A stretch of 29,130 nt of DNA from DAOMFM01 sp035429825 (GTDB lineage: Bacteria > Acidobacteriota > Blastocatellia > UBA7656 > JADIYM01), in NCBI GenBank assembly GCA_044224215.1, contig JBGAKX010000049.1, positions 1 to 29,130 of the forward strand, given 5' to 3'. Shown here one piece after another: positions 1 through 9,593 of the stretch. The position numbers were made by a program, and so were the translations under genes. Within the stretch, counting starts at the first letter, position 1. Each line of letters starts with the position of its first letter. Below the pieces are notes generated by a model. That model was not told the DNA's origin and did no database searches. It saw only the letters and a list, made by a program, of their open reading frames with translations.

Positions 1-1470
1 CGCTCTCAGCAATGTTGCGGCGCCGTGCGTCGTGAACGAAAGGCTGACGGGCGACGCAACATCGAGGTATTCGAGCCTGTTCACCGAGAACGTCACACCA
101 TTCGAGACGAGATCGAGCCCGATACCGAAGAAACCGACCACGGAATTCGGCGCCGGCCGTGCCGCCGTTGGCGGCGGCGACTCGACTGGCGGGAACATCG
201 CTGCGCCGTTTGAGACGGTCCCCACGATGTTGAGCAGCATGACGAACGTTCTCACGCTGTTGGCAGGAACGGGCGAGTCCTCCCACGCCTCGGCGGGTTC
301 CTCCATCTCGCGCCGCACGAGGTACCTCGGAAACTGGAGCTTCGAGATCGTAATGGGAGCATTGCTCGTATTGGCGATGGTAAGCGTCGCCTCGATCTGG
401 TCGCCGATCGGCGCCGAGGGCGTTGCGATCTCGAGCGACACGTCGACTCCGCAAATCGCCGCGAGCGCGGCGTCGAGGCGCCGACGATCGGGGACCGAAA
501 GGCCGCCTCGTGCCGCAACGTCCACGAGACGCGCCTTGAGAGTGGATGTGTCCCCGTCGATCGCTGCGCGTTCGACGGAGAACGATCCCGGAGGGACGGC
601 CAGCGGCTGCGTGAGCGGCGAACCGATTCCCGCGCCGGTCTCGGATGACCTCACCACCTGTTCGTACCGCGCGGATCCCGGCACGAAATCGAAGCTCCAC
701 GGGCCTTGCGTGGCGTGCTGCAACAGTGCGCGAAACGCGATTTCACGGTAGGTCATTCCCCGGACAGGATCGTATTCACCGGCATTCACGACGACGCCAC
801 CGTCCGCCTTCTCCGGCACGCGGACGAGCAGCGACTGGACTTTCCAGGGCGATCCCGCGTCGGGGAAGCGCGAACCATCCGCACACGCCGCGACAGCCTC
901 GACGATCAACCGGCCAGTTGCCTGGTGCTGGCCGTGGCCCGTCTTTGTGTCATGGTTCGTTATGACGACGTTCGGTCTGAGCTCGCGCAGCGCGCGCACC
1001 CATCGCTCCAGCAGCTTGTCGTGGCCTCCCTCCTGAGCTTCCCACACGCGCATCGCTTCGTCGCCCGATTTCGAGAATCCGAAATCGCGCAAACGCAGAA
1101 AGTACGGCGTGGAGCCCTGGATCTCGGCCGCAGCAAGCGTTTCGTGTTCGCGGATCCGTCCGAGCTCGTCATAGAGCTCGGGGCCCACGGCGTTCTGGCC
1201 ACCTTCGCCGCTCGTGGCAAAGAGCGTCACGGTGCGCGCGCCGTACTTTCGGCGCTCGACCGTGAGCGTCGGACCGTCCTCGTCGTCGGGGTGGCAGGCG
1301 ACGCACATCACGGTGAACGGGTTCGTAAGATCGAGGAGCGCCTGGCGGTGCGCGACGATCCCGCGATCCCCGAGGCCCGCCGGATCCGCGCTCTGTGCGC
1401 TCACTCCGCGGATCGGGAGGACCGTGAAGAGCGCGAGCGCCGCTACGGCTCGAAGGCGAAGAGCAGTCAT
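1..1470 (-). CDS. Secreted LmbE/PIG-L family deacetylase (C-terminus beyond window)
   Basis: The minus-strand frame opens at the ATG at 1470 and stays open for 490 codons to the window edge, so the 3' end is missing. Residues 1-25 form a signal peptide (basic start, hydrophobic core, cut near VSA-QS), so the protein is exported. The PIG-L zinc motif HPDDE lies at residues 60-64, followed by the family block SGEGGQNAVGPELYDELG, and HGQH at 179-182 supplies the distal metal ligand. The family hydrolyses N-acetyl groups from GlcNAc-type sugars; the substrate here cannot be told. Beyond about residue 250 the sequence is beta-rich and unrecognised. This long secreted form is larger than the classical ~230-residue enzymes. 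The start overlaps the dut stop (ATGA), which supports this ATG and suggests coupled translation. Confidence 0.88.
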   Translation of the reverse strand, partial: MTALRLRAVAALALFTVLPIRGVSAQSADPAGLGDRGIVAHRQALLDLTNPFTVMCVACHPDDEDGPTLTVERRKYGARTVTLFATSGEGGQNAVGPELYDELGRIREHETLAAAEIQGSTPYFLRLRDFGFSKSGDEAMRVWEAQEGGHDKLLERWVRALRELRPNVVITNHDTKTGHGQHQATGRLIVEAVAACADGSRFPDAGSPWKVQSLLVRVPEKADGGVVVNAGEYDPVRGMTYREIAFRALLQHATQGPWSFDFVPGSARYEQVVRSSETGAGIGSPLTQPLAVPPGSFSVERAAIDGDTSTLKARLVDVAARGGLSVPDRRRLDAALAAICGVDVSLEIATPSAPIGDQIEATLTIANTSNAPITISKLQFPRYLVRREMEEPAEAWEDSPVPANSVRTFVMLLNIVGTVSNGAAMFPPVESPPPTAARPAPNSVVGFFGIGLDLVSNGVTFSVNRLEYLDVASPVSLSFTTHGAATLLRA

Positions 1471-1925
1471 CGTGTACCCGTTGACCCGAAACCGCCGGCT
1501 CGCTCGGTCGCGTCTAGCGCGTCGACAGTGACGATCTCAGGCTCGGCGACCCGTTCAAACACGATCTGCGCGACGCGGTCACCCGGCTGAACGTGAAACG
1601 GATCGGCCGAAAAGTTGAACAGCAATATTCTCACCTCGTCACGGTAGTCGGCGTCGATGACGCCAGCCCCGACGTCGATGCCGTGGCGCACTGCGAGCCC
1701 GGACCGCGGCGCCACACGCCCGTACAGGCCGTCCGGAATCGCCACGGCAAGCCCGGTTGCGACCAGCCCACGGCCGACCCGGACCGCGCCGTCCTCGCCG
1801 AGCGACGTAGCGGGAATCGTGACCGCTTCGCTTGCATAGACGTCATAGCCAGCCGACCGTGGCGAGCCGCGTTGCGGCACCCGCGCCGCGGATGTCAGAA
1901 GGCACAACTTGACGCATTCAGTCAT
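1467..1925 (-). CDS. dut: Deoxyuridine 5'-triphosphate nucleotidohydrolase (dUTPase)
   Basis: This is a trimeric dUTPase of 152 residues, the usual length. It hydrolyses dUTP to dUMP and pyrophosphate, keeping uracil out of DNA and supplying dTMP synthesis. All five family motifs are visible: I SAGYDVYA (24-31), II GRVAPRSGLA (69-78), III GAGVIDADYRDEV (86-98, with the catalytic Asp), IV PGDRVAQIVF (114-123) and V ERAGGFGSTG (141-150, the Phe and Gly tail that closes over the substrate). The start ATG lies 9 bases after a -10-like TAGGTT, with no Shine-Dalgarno sequence between, so the mRNA may be leaderless. The stop overlaps the downstream LmbE-type gene. Confidence 0.96.
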   Translation of the reverse strand: MTECVKLCLLTSAARVPQRGSPRSAGYDVYASEAVTIPATSLGEDGAVRVGRGLVATGLAVAIPDGLYGRVAPRSGLAVRHGIDVGAGVIDADYRDEVRILLFNFSADPFHVQPGDRVAQIVFERVAEPEIVTVDALDATERAGGFGSTGTR

Positions 1926-1934
1926 AGAGCGATG

Positions 1935-1964
1935 AACCTACCCGACAAACCCGGCCAGCGTCAA
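1935..1964 (-). promoter_or_regulatory. Predicted sigma-70-type promoter of dut
   Basis: On the minus strand TTGACG (1959-1964) is followed after 18 bases by TAGGTT (1935-1940). The -10 is only 9 bases before the dut ATG, which implies a very short or absent leader. It sits back to back with the eno promoter in the 203-bp divergent region 1926-2128, which holds no other gene that I can see. Confidence 0.5.
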
Positions 1965-2054
1965 AACAGAACGTGCCGAAGGCTCATCGACCGCCGTCGC
2001 ACAGCCGGGCAAAAGCACTCACACGACAGGAGATTCGGCCTGCGCGCACAGCCG

Positions 2055-2084
2055 TTGACGGCCGGGCGACCGACCCGCTACGCT
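2055..2084 (+). promoter_or_regulatory. Predicted sigma-70-type promoter of eno
   Basis: TTGACG (2055-2060), an 18-base spacer, then TACGCT (2079-2084). The start codon at 2129 is about 40 bases downstream, preceded by GGAGG at 2115-2119, so unlike dut this gene has a conventional leader. Confidence 0.5.
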
Positions 2085-2128
2085 TGCCCGCTTGCGCCAG
2101 CACCGCGACTCCTTGGAGGCATTCATTC

Positions 2129-3502
2129 ATGACCAGCATTGAGAAGATTCACGCCCGCGAGATTCTGGATTCCCGTGGCAATCCGACGATCGAAGTCGAC
2201 GTCGAGCTCGTGAGCGGCGCGCGCGGGCGCGCGGCGGTTCCCTCCGGCGCGTCGACGGGGGAGCACGAGGCCGTTGAACTGCGCGATGGCGACAAGCGGC
2301 GATACCTCGGAAAAGGGGTTCAGAAGGCCGTCGCCAACGTGAACCGGCAGATCTCGCAGGCCGTCATCGGCCAGGATGCGCTGCGGCAGATCGAGATCGA
2401 CCGTACGATGCTCGAACTGGACGGGACAGCCAACAAGAGCAGGCTTGGCGCGAACGCGATTCTGGCCGTGTCGATGGCAACCGCGCGCGCTGCAGCAGAC
2501 TACCTCGAGCTTCCGCTGTACCGATACATCGGCGGCGTGGGAGCGCGAACCCTTCCGGTGCCGATGATGAACATCATCAACGGCGGGGCGCACGCCGACA
2601 ACAATGTCGACTTTCAGGAGTTCATGATCCTCCCCGTCGGAGCCAAAGCGTTCAGCGACGCGATTCGATGGGGAGCCGAGGTCTTCCACACGCTCAAGGC
2701 TGTTCTCAAGAAGCAGGGCTACTCGACATCCGTGGGCGACGAGGGCGGGTTTGCCCCGAACCTGAAGTCGAACGACCAGGCGGTCGAGTCGATTCTGGAG
2801 GCCATCACGCAGGCCGGATTCCGGCCGGGCACGGACATAGCCCTCGGTCTGGACCCCGCGTCAAGCGAGTTCTATCGCGACGGCAAGTACGTCTTCCACA
2901 AGTCGGACAACTCCAGACACTCGAGCGAGCAGATGGTCGAATACTGGTCGAACTGGGTCCGCCAATACCCGATCATCTCGATCGAGGACGGCATGGCTGA
3001 AAACGACTGGACCGGCTGGAAACTGCTGACCGACGCCATCGGTTCGCACGTCCAGCTTGTTGGCGACGACCTGTTCGTCACGAATACGCGGTACCTGAAG
3101 CGCGGCATCGACGCCGGGACGGCGAATTCGATCCTGATCAAGGTGAACCAGATCGGCACGCTGACGGAGACGCTCGAGGCCATCGAGCTTGCGCGCACGA
3201 ACCGGTACACGGCCGTCGTCTCGCACCGGTCGGGCGAAACGGAAGACACGTTCATCGCCGATCTCGTGGTTGCCACGAATGCGGGTCAGATCAAGACGGG
3301 CTCGGCGTCGCGCACGGACCGCATCGCAAAGTACAACCAGTTGCTTCGGATCGAGGAGGAGCTCGGGGGCTCCGCGCGATATCCGGGATACGGCGCGTTT
3401 ACGAGCGCGAACGTGGCACCACCCGCCCCGAAGGCGGCCAAGGCCCGGAGGGCACCGAAGGCGAGCAGCAAGAAGGCGAAGACCGGACGCAAGCGCGCCT
3501 GA
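2129..3502 (+). CDS. eno: Enolase (phosphopyruvate hydratase) with basic C-terminal tail
   Basis: Converts 2-phosphoglycerate to phosphoenolpyruvate in cytoplasmic glycolysis. Family blocks appear in order: GGAHADNNVDFQEFM, GDEGGFAPN, the metal-site SIEDGMAENDW and VGDDLFVTN, the catalytic-lysine block ILIKVNQIGT, and SHRSGETEDTFIADL. The ATG at 2129 is chosen because the family N-terminus (TSIEKIHAREILDSRGNPT) begins there and GGAGG lies 9 bases upstream; an open extension upstream has no family similarity. The protein has 457 residues against about 430 usually. The excess is a C-terminal tail of roughly 28 residues made almost wholly of Ala, Lys, Arg, Pro and Ser, like a histone-H1 or nucleic-acid-binding tail. 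gpmI, the preceding glycolytic step, follows directly. Confidence 0.97.
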   Translation: MTSIEKIHAREILDSRGNPTIEVDVELVSGARGRAAVPSGASTGEHEAVELRDGDKRRYLGKGVQKAVANVNRQISQAVIGQDALRQIEIDRTMLELDGTANKSRLGANAILAVSMATARAAADYLELPLYRYIGGVGARTLPVPMMNIINGGAHADNNVDFQEFMILPVGAKAFSDAIRWGAEVFHTLKAVLKKQGYSTSVGDEGGFAPNLKSNDQAVESILEAITQAGFRPGTDIALGLDPASSEFYRDGKYVFHKSDNSRHSSEQMVEYWSNWVRQYPIISIEDGMAENDWTGWKLLTDAIGSHVQLVGDDLFVTNTRYLKRGIDAGTANSILIKVNQIGTLTETLEAIELARTNRYTAVVSHRSGETEDTFIADLVVATNAGQIKTGSASRTDRIAKYNQLLRIEEELGGSARYPGYGAFTSANVAPPAPKAAKARRAPKASSKKAKTGRKRA

Positions 3503-3525
3503 CGATGACGACGACTGGAGATCAC

Positions 3526-5085
<1,560 letters not shown>

Positions 5086-5110
5086 ACTTTGTACTCCCCG
5101 ATCGCAGTCC

Positions 5111-5142
5111 TTCGACCGTGCGCGGTTGCTGGCACGGTCGAA
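5111..5142 (+). other. Perfect 11-bp hairpin between gpmI and the WaaP-like gene
   Basis: TTCGACCGTGC (5111-5121) and GCACGGTCGAA (5132-5142) are perfect inverted repeats around a 10-base loop. No run of T follows, so it is not a classical intrinsic terminator. It could be a factor-assisted terminator, an mRNA-stabilising end for eno-gpmI, or a protein-binding palindrome. Confidence 0.5.
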
Positions 5143-5163
5143 AGGTCATCCATCGAGACAGCC

Positions 5164-5952
5164 ATGCAGCTCGACCGCTTCAAGTCCTCTCGATTCGTGG
5201 GTTTCGTCGACCCGCGTTTTGACTGTGACGACCTGCGTCTGCTGCTGGCCGATCCTCACGGCGTCGGAGGGTACCTTGGCGCCGAGCGCATTCCGACGCG
5301 TCCCGGACGCGTAGTCCACAGGATCGAAATTGCCGCACCCCGCGGGTCCTGCCAGATCTACACGCACCTTCTGATCAATTCGAGAGTTCGCGAGATGTTT
5401 CGGGCTCCTCAGGCCTACACCGTCCTCAGGACAGGCCGGCTGATGCTGGCGTGCGGGCTTCCGACGTCGCGAGTCATCGCGGCGGTGCGCCCGCGCTTCC
5501 GCCCGCTGAACATGACGAGTTTTGCCGTGACGCTGGCAATTCCCGACGCCGTGCCGCTGTCGTCGCTCGAGGCGGACGAATTCCGGGGGCGCATCGGCGG
5601 ATTCAAGAAGCTGCACCTCATCCGGCAGATCGCAACACAGACCGCTTGGATGCACGCTCACGGCTTCTACCACAAGGACCTCGTCGCGCAGAACGTGCTG
5701 ATCCAGCGACGACGATCGACACCCGTGATCTGGTTCGTAGGCCTTGGCCGGGCGGGAGTCGCGAACTGGCTTCCACCGTACCTGCGGCAACGGCGCTGGG
5801 CGTCGGACCTTCTTGCGTTAATGCGCTCCGACATCAAGGCGATCAACGAGCGGGACAGGGCGGTCTTTCTGGAGACATACCTCAGGGCGCTCGGTTCCGA
5901 GCGCGGGGCGGACATTGTGAAGGCTAGTCTCATTCGACAACTGGGAGAGTAG
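5164..5952 (+). CDS. WaaP/Kdo-kinase-like protein, likely inactive kinase
   Basis: A 262-residue protein with the lipopolysaccharide kinase fold. The catalytic-loop motif HGFYHKDLVAQNVLI (about 166-180) matches the WaaP/KdkA type HxGFxHxDLxxxNxLI, with Asp172 and Asn177 present. The next strand reads VIWFVGLGRAG; the family normally has a metal-binding Asp there (as in LIDLHRA) and here it is Gly193. The N-lobe strand expected to carry the ATP-binding Lys reads QIYTHLL. WaaP-type enzymes phosphorylate inner-core heptose or Kdo of lipopolysaccharide; this protein may instead be a regulator or use unusual chemistry. The ATG at 5164 is preferred; an in-frame TTG at 5089 would add 25 residues without family similarity. 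A GT9 glycosyltransferase two genes downstream supports an envelope role. Confidence 0.72.
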   Translation: MQLDRFKSSRFVGFVDPRFDCDDLRLLLADPHGVGGYLGAERIPTRPGRVVHRIEIAAPRGSCQIYTHLLINSRVREMFRAPQAYTVLRTGRLMLACGLPTSRVIAAVRPRFRPLNMTSFAVTLAIPDAVPLSSLEADEFRGRIGGFKKLHLIRQIATQTAWMHAHGFYHKDLVAQNVLIQRRRSTPVIWFVGLGRAGVANWLPPYLRQRRWASDLLALMRSDIKAINERDRAVFLETYLRALGSERGADIVKASLIRQLGE

Positions 5953-6018
5953 GATGTTCGCGCGGCCGTGGAAGCTCCCCGCGGGGCGGCCAGGCCGGGC
6001 GATACGCGTGGAACAGTT

Positions 6019-7074
6019 ATGAAAGCAGGAATCGTTGGTTACGCCGGGTCGGGAAAGACCACCATATTCAACACGCTCACCGGACTGCACGCCGATGTCG
6101 GCTACGGTTCCAAGGACAAGGCGAACCTCGGGATCATCAAGGTCCCGGATTCACGTATCGACCGCCTTGGCGAGCTCTACAAGCCGAAGAAACTCGTCTA
6201 TGCGGAGATATCGTTCGTCGACGTCGCCGGTCAGGAGGGCGAGCGCACCGGGTCGGAACACGGGCTCGACTCGCGCATCGTGCAGCACATGCGCGAGACG
6301 GACGCGCTCGTGCACGTCATCCGCGCGTTCGAGAGTCCATTGCTGGCAAGCGCCGCTGATCCGATGCGGGACCTTAAGGGATTCGAGGAAGAGCTGATGC
6401 TCACCGACATGGTGCAGATCGAGAAGCGCATCGAACGCCTGAAGAAGGAGCACGACAGCGGTCGCGAGCAGGACCTGATGGCGCGCTGTCACGCGCATCT
6501 CGCCGAGGAGAAACCGCTCAGACTGCTCGAGTTGGGGCACGAGGAATTGAACACGCTTGCCGGATTCAGGTTTCTGAGCCTCAAGCCGATGCTGCTTCTT
6601 CTGAATGTCGACGAAGACGGTATCGCGGCGGGTGTTCCGGATGGATTAGCGGCCGAGGCGGCGAGGCGTCAGCTCGAGATCATCGCGATGTGCGGTCGCG
6701 CCGAAATGGACATCGCGCAGTTGTCGCCTGACGAGCAGCAGGAGTTTCTCGGCGATCTCGGAATCGCCGAACCGGCGCGTGACCGCTTTGTTCAGGCGGC
6801 ATATCGCGTTCTCAACCTGATCAGTTTCCTGACGGCCGGCGAGGACGAATGCCGCGCGTGGCCGATTCCGCGCGGAACGACCGCGCATCGTGCCGCCGGG
6901 ACGATCCACACCGACATCGAAAAGCGCTTCATCAAGGCCAATGTCGTCCGCTTTGAGGACCTCATCGAGACGGGGAGCACTGCGAAGGCTCGCGAGGCGG
7001 GCAAGCTCCGAATCGAGGGCAAGGAGTATGTTGTGCACGATGGCGACGTCATCGAGTTTCAGCACAATGCCTGA
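6019..7074 (+). CDS. ychF: YchF/OLA1-type P-loop ATPase
   Basis: An Obg-related ATPase of 351 residues (family about 363). The P-loop is GYAGSGKT (7-14), in place of the commoner NVGKST form. Switch II DVAGQ and the nucleotide-specificity segment NVDE follow; NVDE in place of NKxD is what gives YchF its ATP preference. The last ~80 residues are the TGS/DUF933 domain, closely matching YchF from DECRAWPIPRGTTAHRAAG to the final block KEYVVHDGDVIEF. YchF binds ribosomes and is tied to stress and redox responses. The ATG at 6019 has GGAA 5 bases upstream and begins at the family start. The divergent G1 motif suggests a distinct subfamily. Confidence 0.88.
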   Translation: MKAGIVGYAGSGKTTIFNTLTGLHADVGYGSKDKANLGIIKVPDSRIDRLGELYKPKKLVYAEISFVDVAGQEGERTGSEHGLDSRIVQHMRETDALVHVIRAFESPLLASAADPMRDLKGFEEELMLTDMVQIEKRIERLKKEHDSGREQDLMARCHAHLAEEKPLRLLELGHEELNTLAGFRFLSLKPMLLLLNVDEDGIAAGVPDGLAAEAARRQLEIIAMCGRAEMDIAQLSPDEQQEFLGDLGIAEPARDRFVQAAYRVLNLISFLTAGEDECRAWPIPRGTTAHRAAGTIHTDIEKRFIKANVVRFEDLIETGSTAKAREAGKLRIEGKEYVVHDGDVIEFQHNA

Positions 7075-7085
7075 GCACAAAACGA

Positions 7086-8060
7086 ATGACGGTCGCAACC
7101 CACACACTCGTCCTGGCGCTCGCCCCGTTTTCTGAAGCGGCGTTGCTCGTCGGGCCGCTTGCAGCGCGGCGCAGCGTGTTTCCCGAGGAGTCCATCACGC
7201 TCGCGTCGTCGCCCGGTGTGTGCGAGGTCGTTCGGGCTCTTGGCCTCGCGAACCAGGTCGTGCCCGTCCCGACCCTCGCGAACGTGTCAAAGGCGCCCGC
7301 GGGCGTCTTTGGAAACCTCTCGCTGTTGTCGCGCGTGCGTGGCGCGAAGTTCGACACGGTCGTCGATCTGTTCCCGGGGATTCCGTCCGGGCTCGCGGCG
7401 CTTGTCGCGGCGGGGAACCGCGGTGTCTCGGATCCAGGCGTCTATGCCGAGGCGTTGCTTGCGTCACGCAAGAGCTCACGGCGCCTCGCGGATCCGCTGC
7501 TCCGGTTGTCGCAGCTGCTCGGCGTTGGCTCGTCCCCCGACAGGCTCGACGTCGTTCCCGGGGCCGAAGCGGACGCGTGGGTCGAGAAGGCGCTGCAGTC
7601 CACCGGGTATCGAGGCGGCGGGCCCGTGTTGACCGTCCATTTTTCGGGCTCCTGGACGCTGACGCAGATGGTCGACGTTGCGTCGGAGCTGCGATCGCAG
7701 TTCGACGCGTGGGTCATCGCACTCGACACGCCCGGCGAAGGGAGCGAGGCGCGCCACGTTGCAGGAGCCCTTGGCGGTCGTGTGCTCGGTGTTGGCTCGC
7801 CGTCCGGCGAGCGGTTCATCGCGGCGCTCGTGCGATCGAGCCTGGTTCTCACGGACGATCCCGGCGTCGCAAACCTTGCTGCGCTCGCACGCGTTCGGAC
7901 CGTGCTCGTCAGAATCGGTCTCGATCTGCATTCGCCGGTGCATCAGGACTTCGCGGTGTGCTCGGGTCTGACGGCGGACGCGGTTCGCACGGACGCGGTG
8001 CGGGACGCGGCGAGCATCCTTCTCGCGAAGAGCCGAACGTCATCGCTCTTTTCCGAATGA
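7086..8060 (+). CDS. Glycosyltransferase family 9 (heptosyltransferase-like)
   Basis: A 324-residue GT-B-type protein resembling ADP-heptose:LPS heptosyltransferases. The N-terminal half ends in the GT9-like strand AKFDTVVDLFPG. The C-terminal half has the donor-site signature LTDDPGVANLAALARVRTVL, matching the family pattern TNDTGPMHLAAALGKPTV. GT9 enzymes add heptose or related sugars to the lipopolysaccharide inner core at the inner membrane. It starts 11 bases after ychF and is probably in the same transcript. No other core-biosynthesis gene is adjacent except the WaaP-like gene upstream. Sequence identity to characterised members looks low, so the sugar is unknown. Confidence 0.7.
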   Translation: MTVATHTLVLALAPFSEAALLVGPLAARRSVFPEESITLASSPGVCEVVRALGLANQVVPVPTLANVSKAPAGVFGNLSLLSRVRGAKFDTVVDLFPGIPSGLAALVAAGNRGVSDPGVYAEALLASRKSSRRLADPLLRLSQLLGVGSSPDRLDVVPGAEADAWVEKALQSTGYRGGGPVLTVHFSGSWTLTQMVDVASELRSQFDAWVIALDTPGEGSEARHVAGALGGRVLGVGSPSGERFIAALVRSSLVLTDDPGVANLAALARVRTVLVRIGLDLHSPVHQDFAVCSGLTADAVRTDAVRDAASILLAKSRTSSLFSE

Positions 8061-8090
8061 CCTCGCGCGCCCCCTTGCCGGGAATGACGC

Positions 8091-8120
8091 TTGCCGGTCT
8101 TTCGAAACGCGGCGTATAGT
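8091..8120 (+). promoter_or_regulatory. Predicted promoter of the 8249-10427 operon
   Basis: TTGCCG (8091-8096), 18 bases, TATAGT (8115-8120). This leaves a leader of about 120 bases before the first gene, containing short GC-rich palindromic stretches (such as GGCC-TCAC-GGCC) but no riboswitch that I recognise. The rest of the 188-bp gap 8061-8248 holds no gene. Confidence 0.45.
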
Positions 8121-8248
8121 TCTGGCGGAATTCGCACGGCCTCACGGCCGGGCCAACCGCCGATCCCGCACCTCAGTCGACTGCAATAGCGAGCGCGAGG
8201 GCCCGACGCCGGAATGGTCGACACCTGGTGCGAGAAGGAGAACTCGCA

Positions 8249-8521
8249 ATGGCTGAGCGGAGAATTCAGCGCGAGAAGCTGTACGCGAAGATCGCGGGAC
8301 TTTCCGACAGTGAAGTCGCGGAACTGTTCGAGTACGTCAACATCATGGAGTCCATGCGCGCCCAGATCGACTCGCCGGTCCTGTTCGAGGACGAGTTGAT
8401 CACGATTCTCGCCGACTCGCGGGAGAGTCAGCGGGCCCGGACGGTTCTTGAATGGGACCGAGTTCGGCGTCGAGCGGAGCGGATCGGTCTGTTCTCGAAC
8501 GGCAGCAACTTCGTCGCGTGA
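8249..8521 (+). CDS. Hypothetical protein, 90 residues
   Basis: I do not recognise this family. The ATG at 8249 has an excellent AAGGAG 8 bases upstream; an in-frame GTG at 8228 precedes that site and is rejected. The protein is highly charged and mostly helical by composition, without membrane segment or signal peptide, so it is probably cytoplasmic. The segment KIAGLSDSEVAELFEYVNIM is the most family-like part. Its stop overlaps the start of the HEAT-repeat gene (TGATG), so translation of the two is likely coupled. It is the first gene of a four-gene operon ending in purine nucleoside phosphorylase. Confidence 0.7.
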   Translation: MAERRIQREKLYAKIAGLSDSEVAELFEYVNIMESMRAQIDSPVLFEDELITILADSRESQRARTVLEWDRVRRRAERIGLFSNGSNFVA

Positions 8522-9261
8522 TGTCGCAGCGGGCGGCCTCTCTCGCTTCGTGTCTCGTGCTTGTGGCGCTCCTTTCTGCGGGGACGGTGTGCGCCGCCGG
8601 CGCGAAGAAACCGCAACCAGCCGACATCGAAGCAGCTCGCGACCGCGCTGCCGCGCTCGGGTCGAGCACGGACCCATCGGCACCTGCTGCGCTTTCGGAG
8701 CTTCTCGACTATCCGAACGAGGTCGTGCGCGCGACCGCCGCGACGTCCCTTGGACAATTGGGATCGTCGAGCGCCTGCGCGGCGCTGCTCGCGAGGCTCG
8801 AGAAGGAACGCATCGTTTTTGTCCGCAAGGAGATCGTCTACGCGATCGGCGTGACCGGGGACCGGTCGGCGACGGCGGCGCTTGTGGCGCGTCTTCCGAA
8901 AGAGAAGGACAAGGAGGCCCGTGCGGCTGTGGCGACGGCACTTGGAATGCTCGCGGACCCGGCGGCGGCACCGGCGCTCACAGAGCGAATCGGCGACAAG
9001 GATCCGTTCGTCAGACGCGAGGTCATCAGGGCGCTTGGCGTTCTGCGGGCATCGGGAGCCGTATCGGGAATCGTGGCTGCGCTCGGGTCTGACGGCGAAG
9101 CGGACGTGCGCCGCGCTGCAGCGACGGCGCTGGGAATCATCGGCGATCACAATGCGTCGGCCGCGCTTGCAAAGGCGACGCGCGATCCGGATCCGTACGT
9201 ACAGCAGGCCGCGCTTGCGGCGCTCGCTGCCCTCAACGGCGCACGTGCCGGAGGCGCTTAG
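8521..9261 (+). CDS. Exported HEAT-repeat protein
   Basis: A 246-residue protein with an N-terminal signal peptide (hydrophobic SCLVLVALLSAGTVCAAG, cut likely near CAA-GA) followed by about five to six HEAT/PBS-lyase-type repeats. Each repeat shows the pattern D-P-x-V-R-x-x-A-x-x-A-L-G-x-L, for example EVVRATAATSLGQLG, EARAAVATALGMLA, PFVRREVIRALGVL and ADVRRAAATALGIIG. Such repeats form an alpha-solenoid used to bind other proteins; no catalytic residues are visible. It probably acts in the periplasm or at the envelope as a scaffold. The start overlaps the previous stop by one base, which fixes this ATG over longer in-frame alternatives. The partner is unknown. Confidence 0.8.
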   Translation: MSQRAASLASCLVLVALLSAGTVCAAGAKKPQPADIEAARDRAAALGSSTDPSAPAALSELLDYPNEVVRATAATSLGQLGSSSACAALLARLEKERIVFVRKEIVYAIGVTGDRSATAALVARLPKEKDKEARAAVATALGMLADPAAAPALTERIGDKDPFVRREVIRALGVLRASGAVSGIVAALGSDGEADVRRAAATALGIIGDHNASAALAKATRDPDPYVQQAALAALAALNGARAGGA

Positions 9262-9270
9262 GAATCAATC

Positions 9271-9585
9271 ATGAGTGACGCATCCGATACGACGACCCGG
9301 CTCGAAGTGCTGTGCCCGTGCTGCGAGTCGCTGATCCTGGTGGACCGGGCGACGGGCGTCATCATCAGTCACACCGAGAAACGCGATGCAAAGGGGCCGG
9401 GATCGATCGGCGACATCCTCAGCGGCCTGGCCGAGAAGAAGGCGTCGTCCGAGCGGTTGTTCGAAAGGGAGATGTCGTCGATGAAGGATCGGGCGCGCCT
9501 GCTCGACGAGAAGTTGCAGGAGGCTGTCCGGAAGGCCAAGGAGAGCGGTGACGAGAAGCCGCTGCGGCCGATCGATCTCGAATAG
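9271..9585 (+). CDS. Small CPCC-motif protein with coiled coil
   Basis: A 104-residue unknown. The N-terminus carries one cysteine cluster, CPCC (Cys15, Cys17, Cys18), within LEVLCPCCESLILVDRATG, reminiscent of half a zinc ribbon. No second pair of cysteines exists, so metal binding would need a dimer or a partner. Residues from about 50 to 95 are charged with heptad-like spacing and probably form a coiled coil, which would suit dimerisation. An AGGA at 9260-9263 overlaps the previous stop and lies 7 bases before the ATG. It is co-transcribed with the HEAT-repeat gene and punA. It may be a small adaptor; function unknown. Confidence 0.75.
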   Translation: MSDASDTTTRLEVLCPCCESLILVDRATGVIISHTEKRDAKGPGSIGDILSGLAEKKASSERLFEREMSSMKDRARLLDEKLQEAVRKAKESGDEKPLRPIDLE

Positions 9586-9593
9586 CAGCCGGC

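Noticed and set aside
32..751. Long plus-strand open frame over the left edge
   Set aside because: It is antisense to the LmbE-type gene, is rich in Arg, Ser and Pro, and has no family similarity; a GC-rich shadow.
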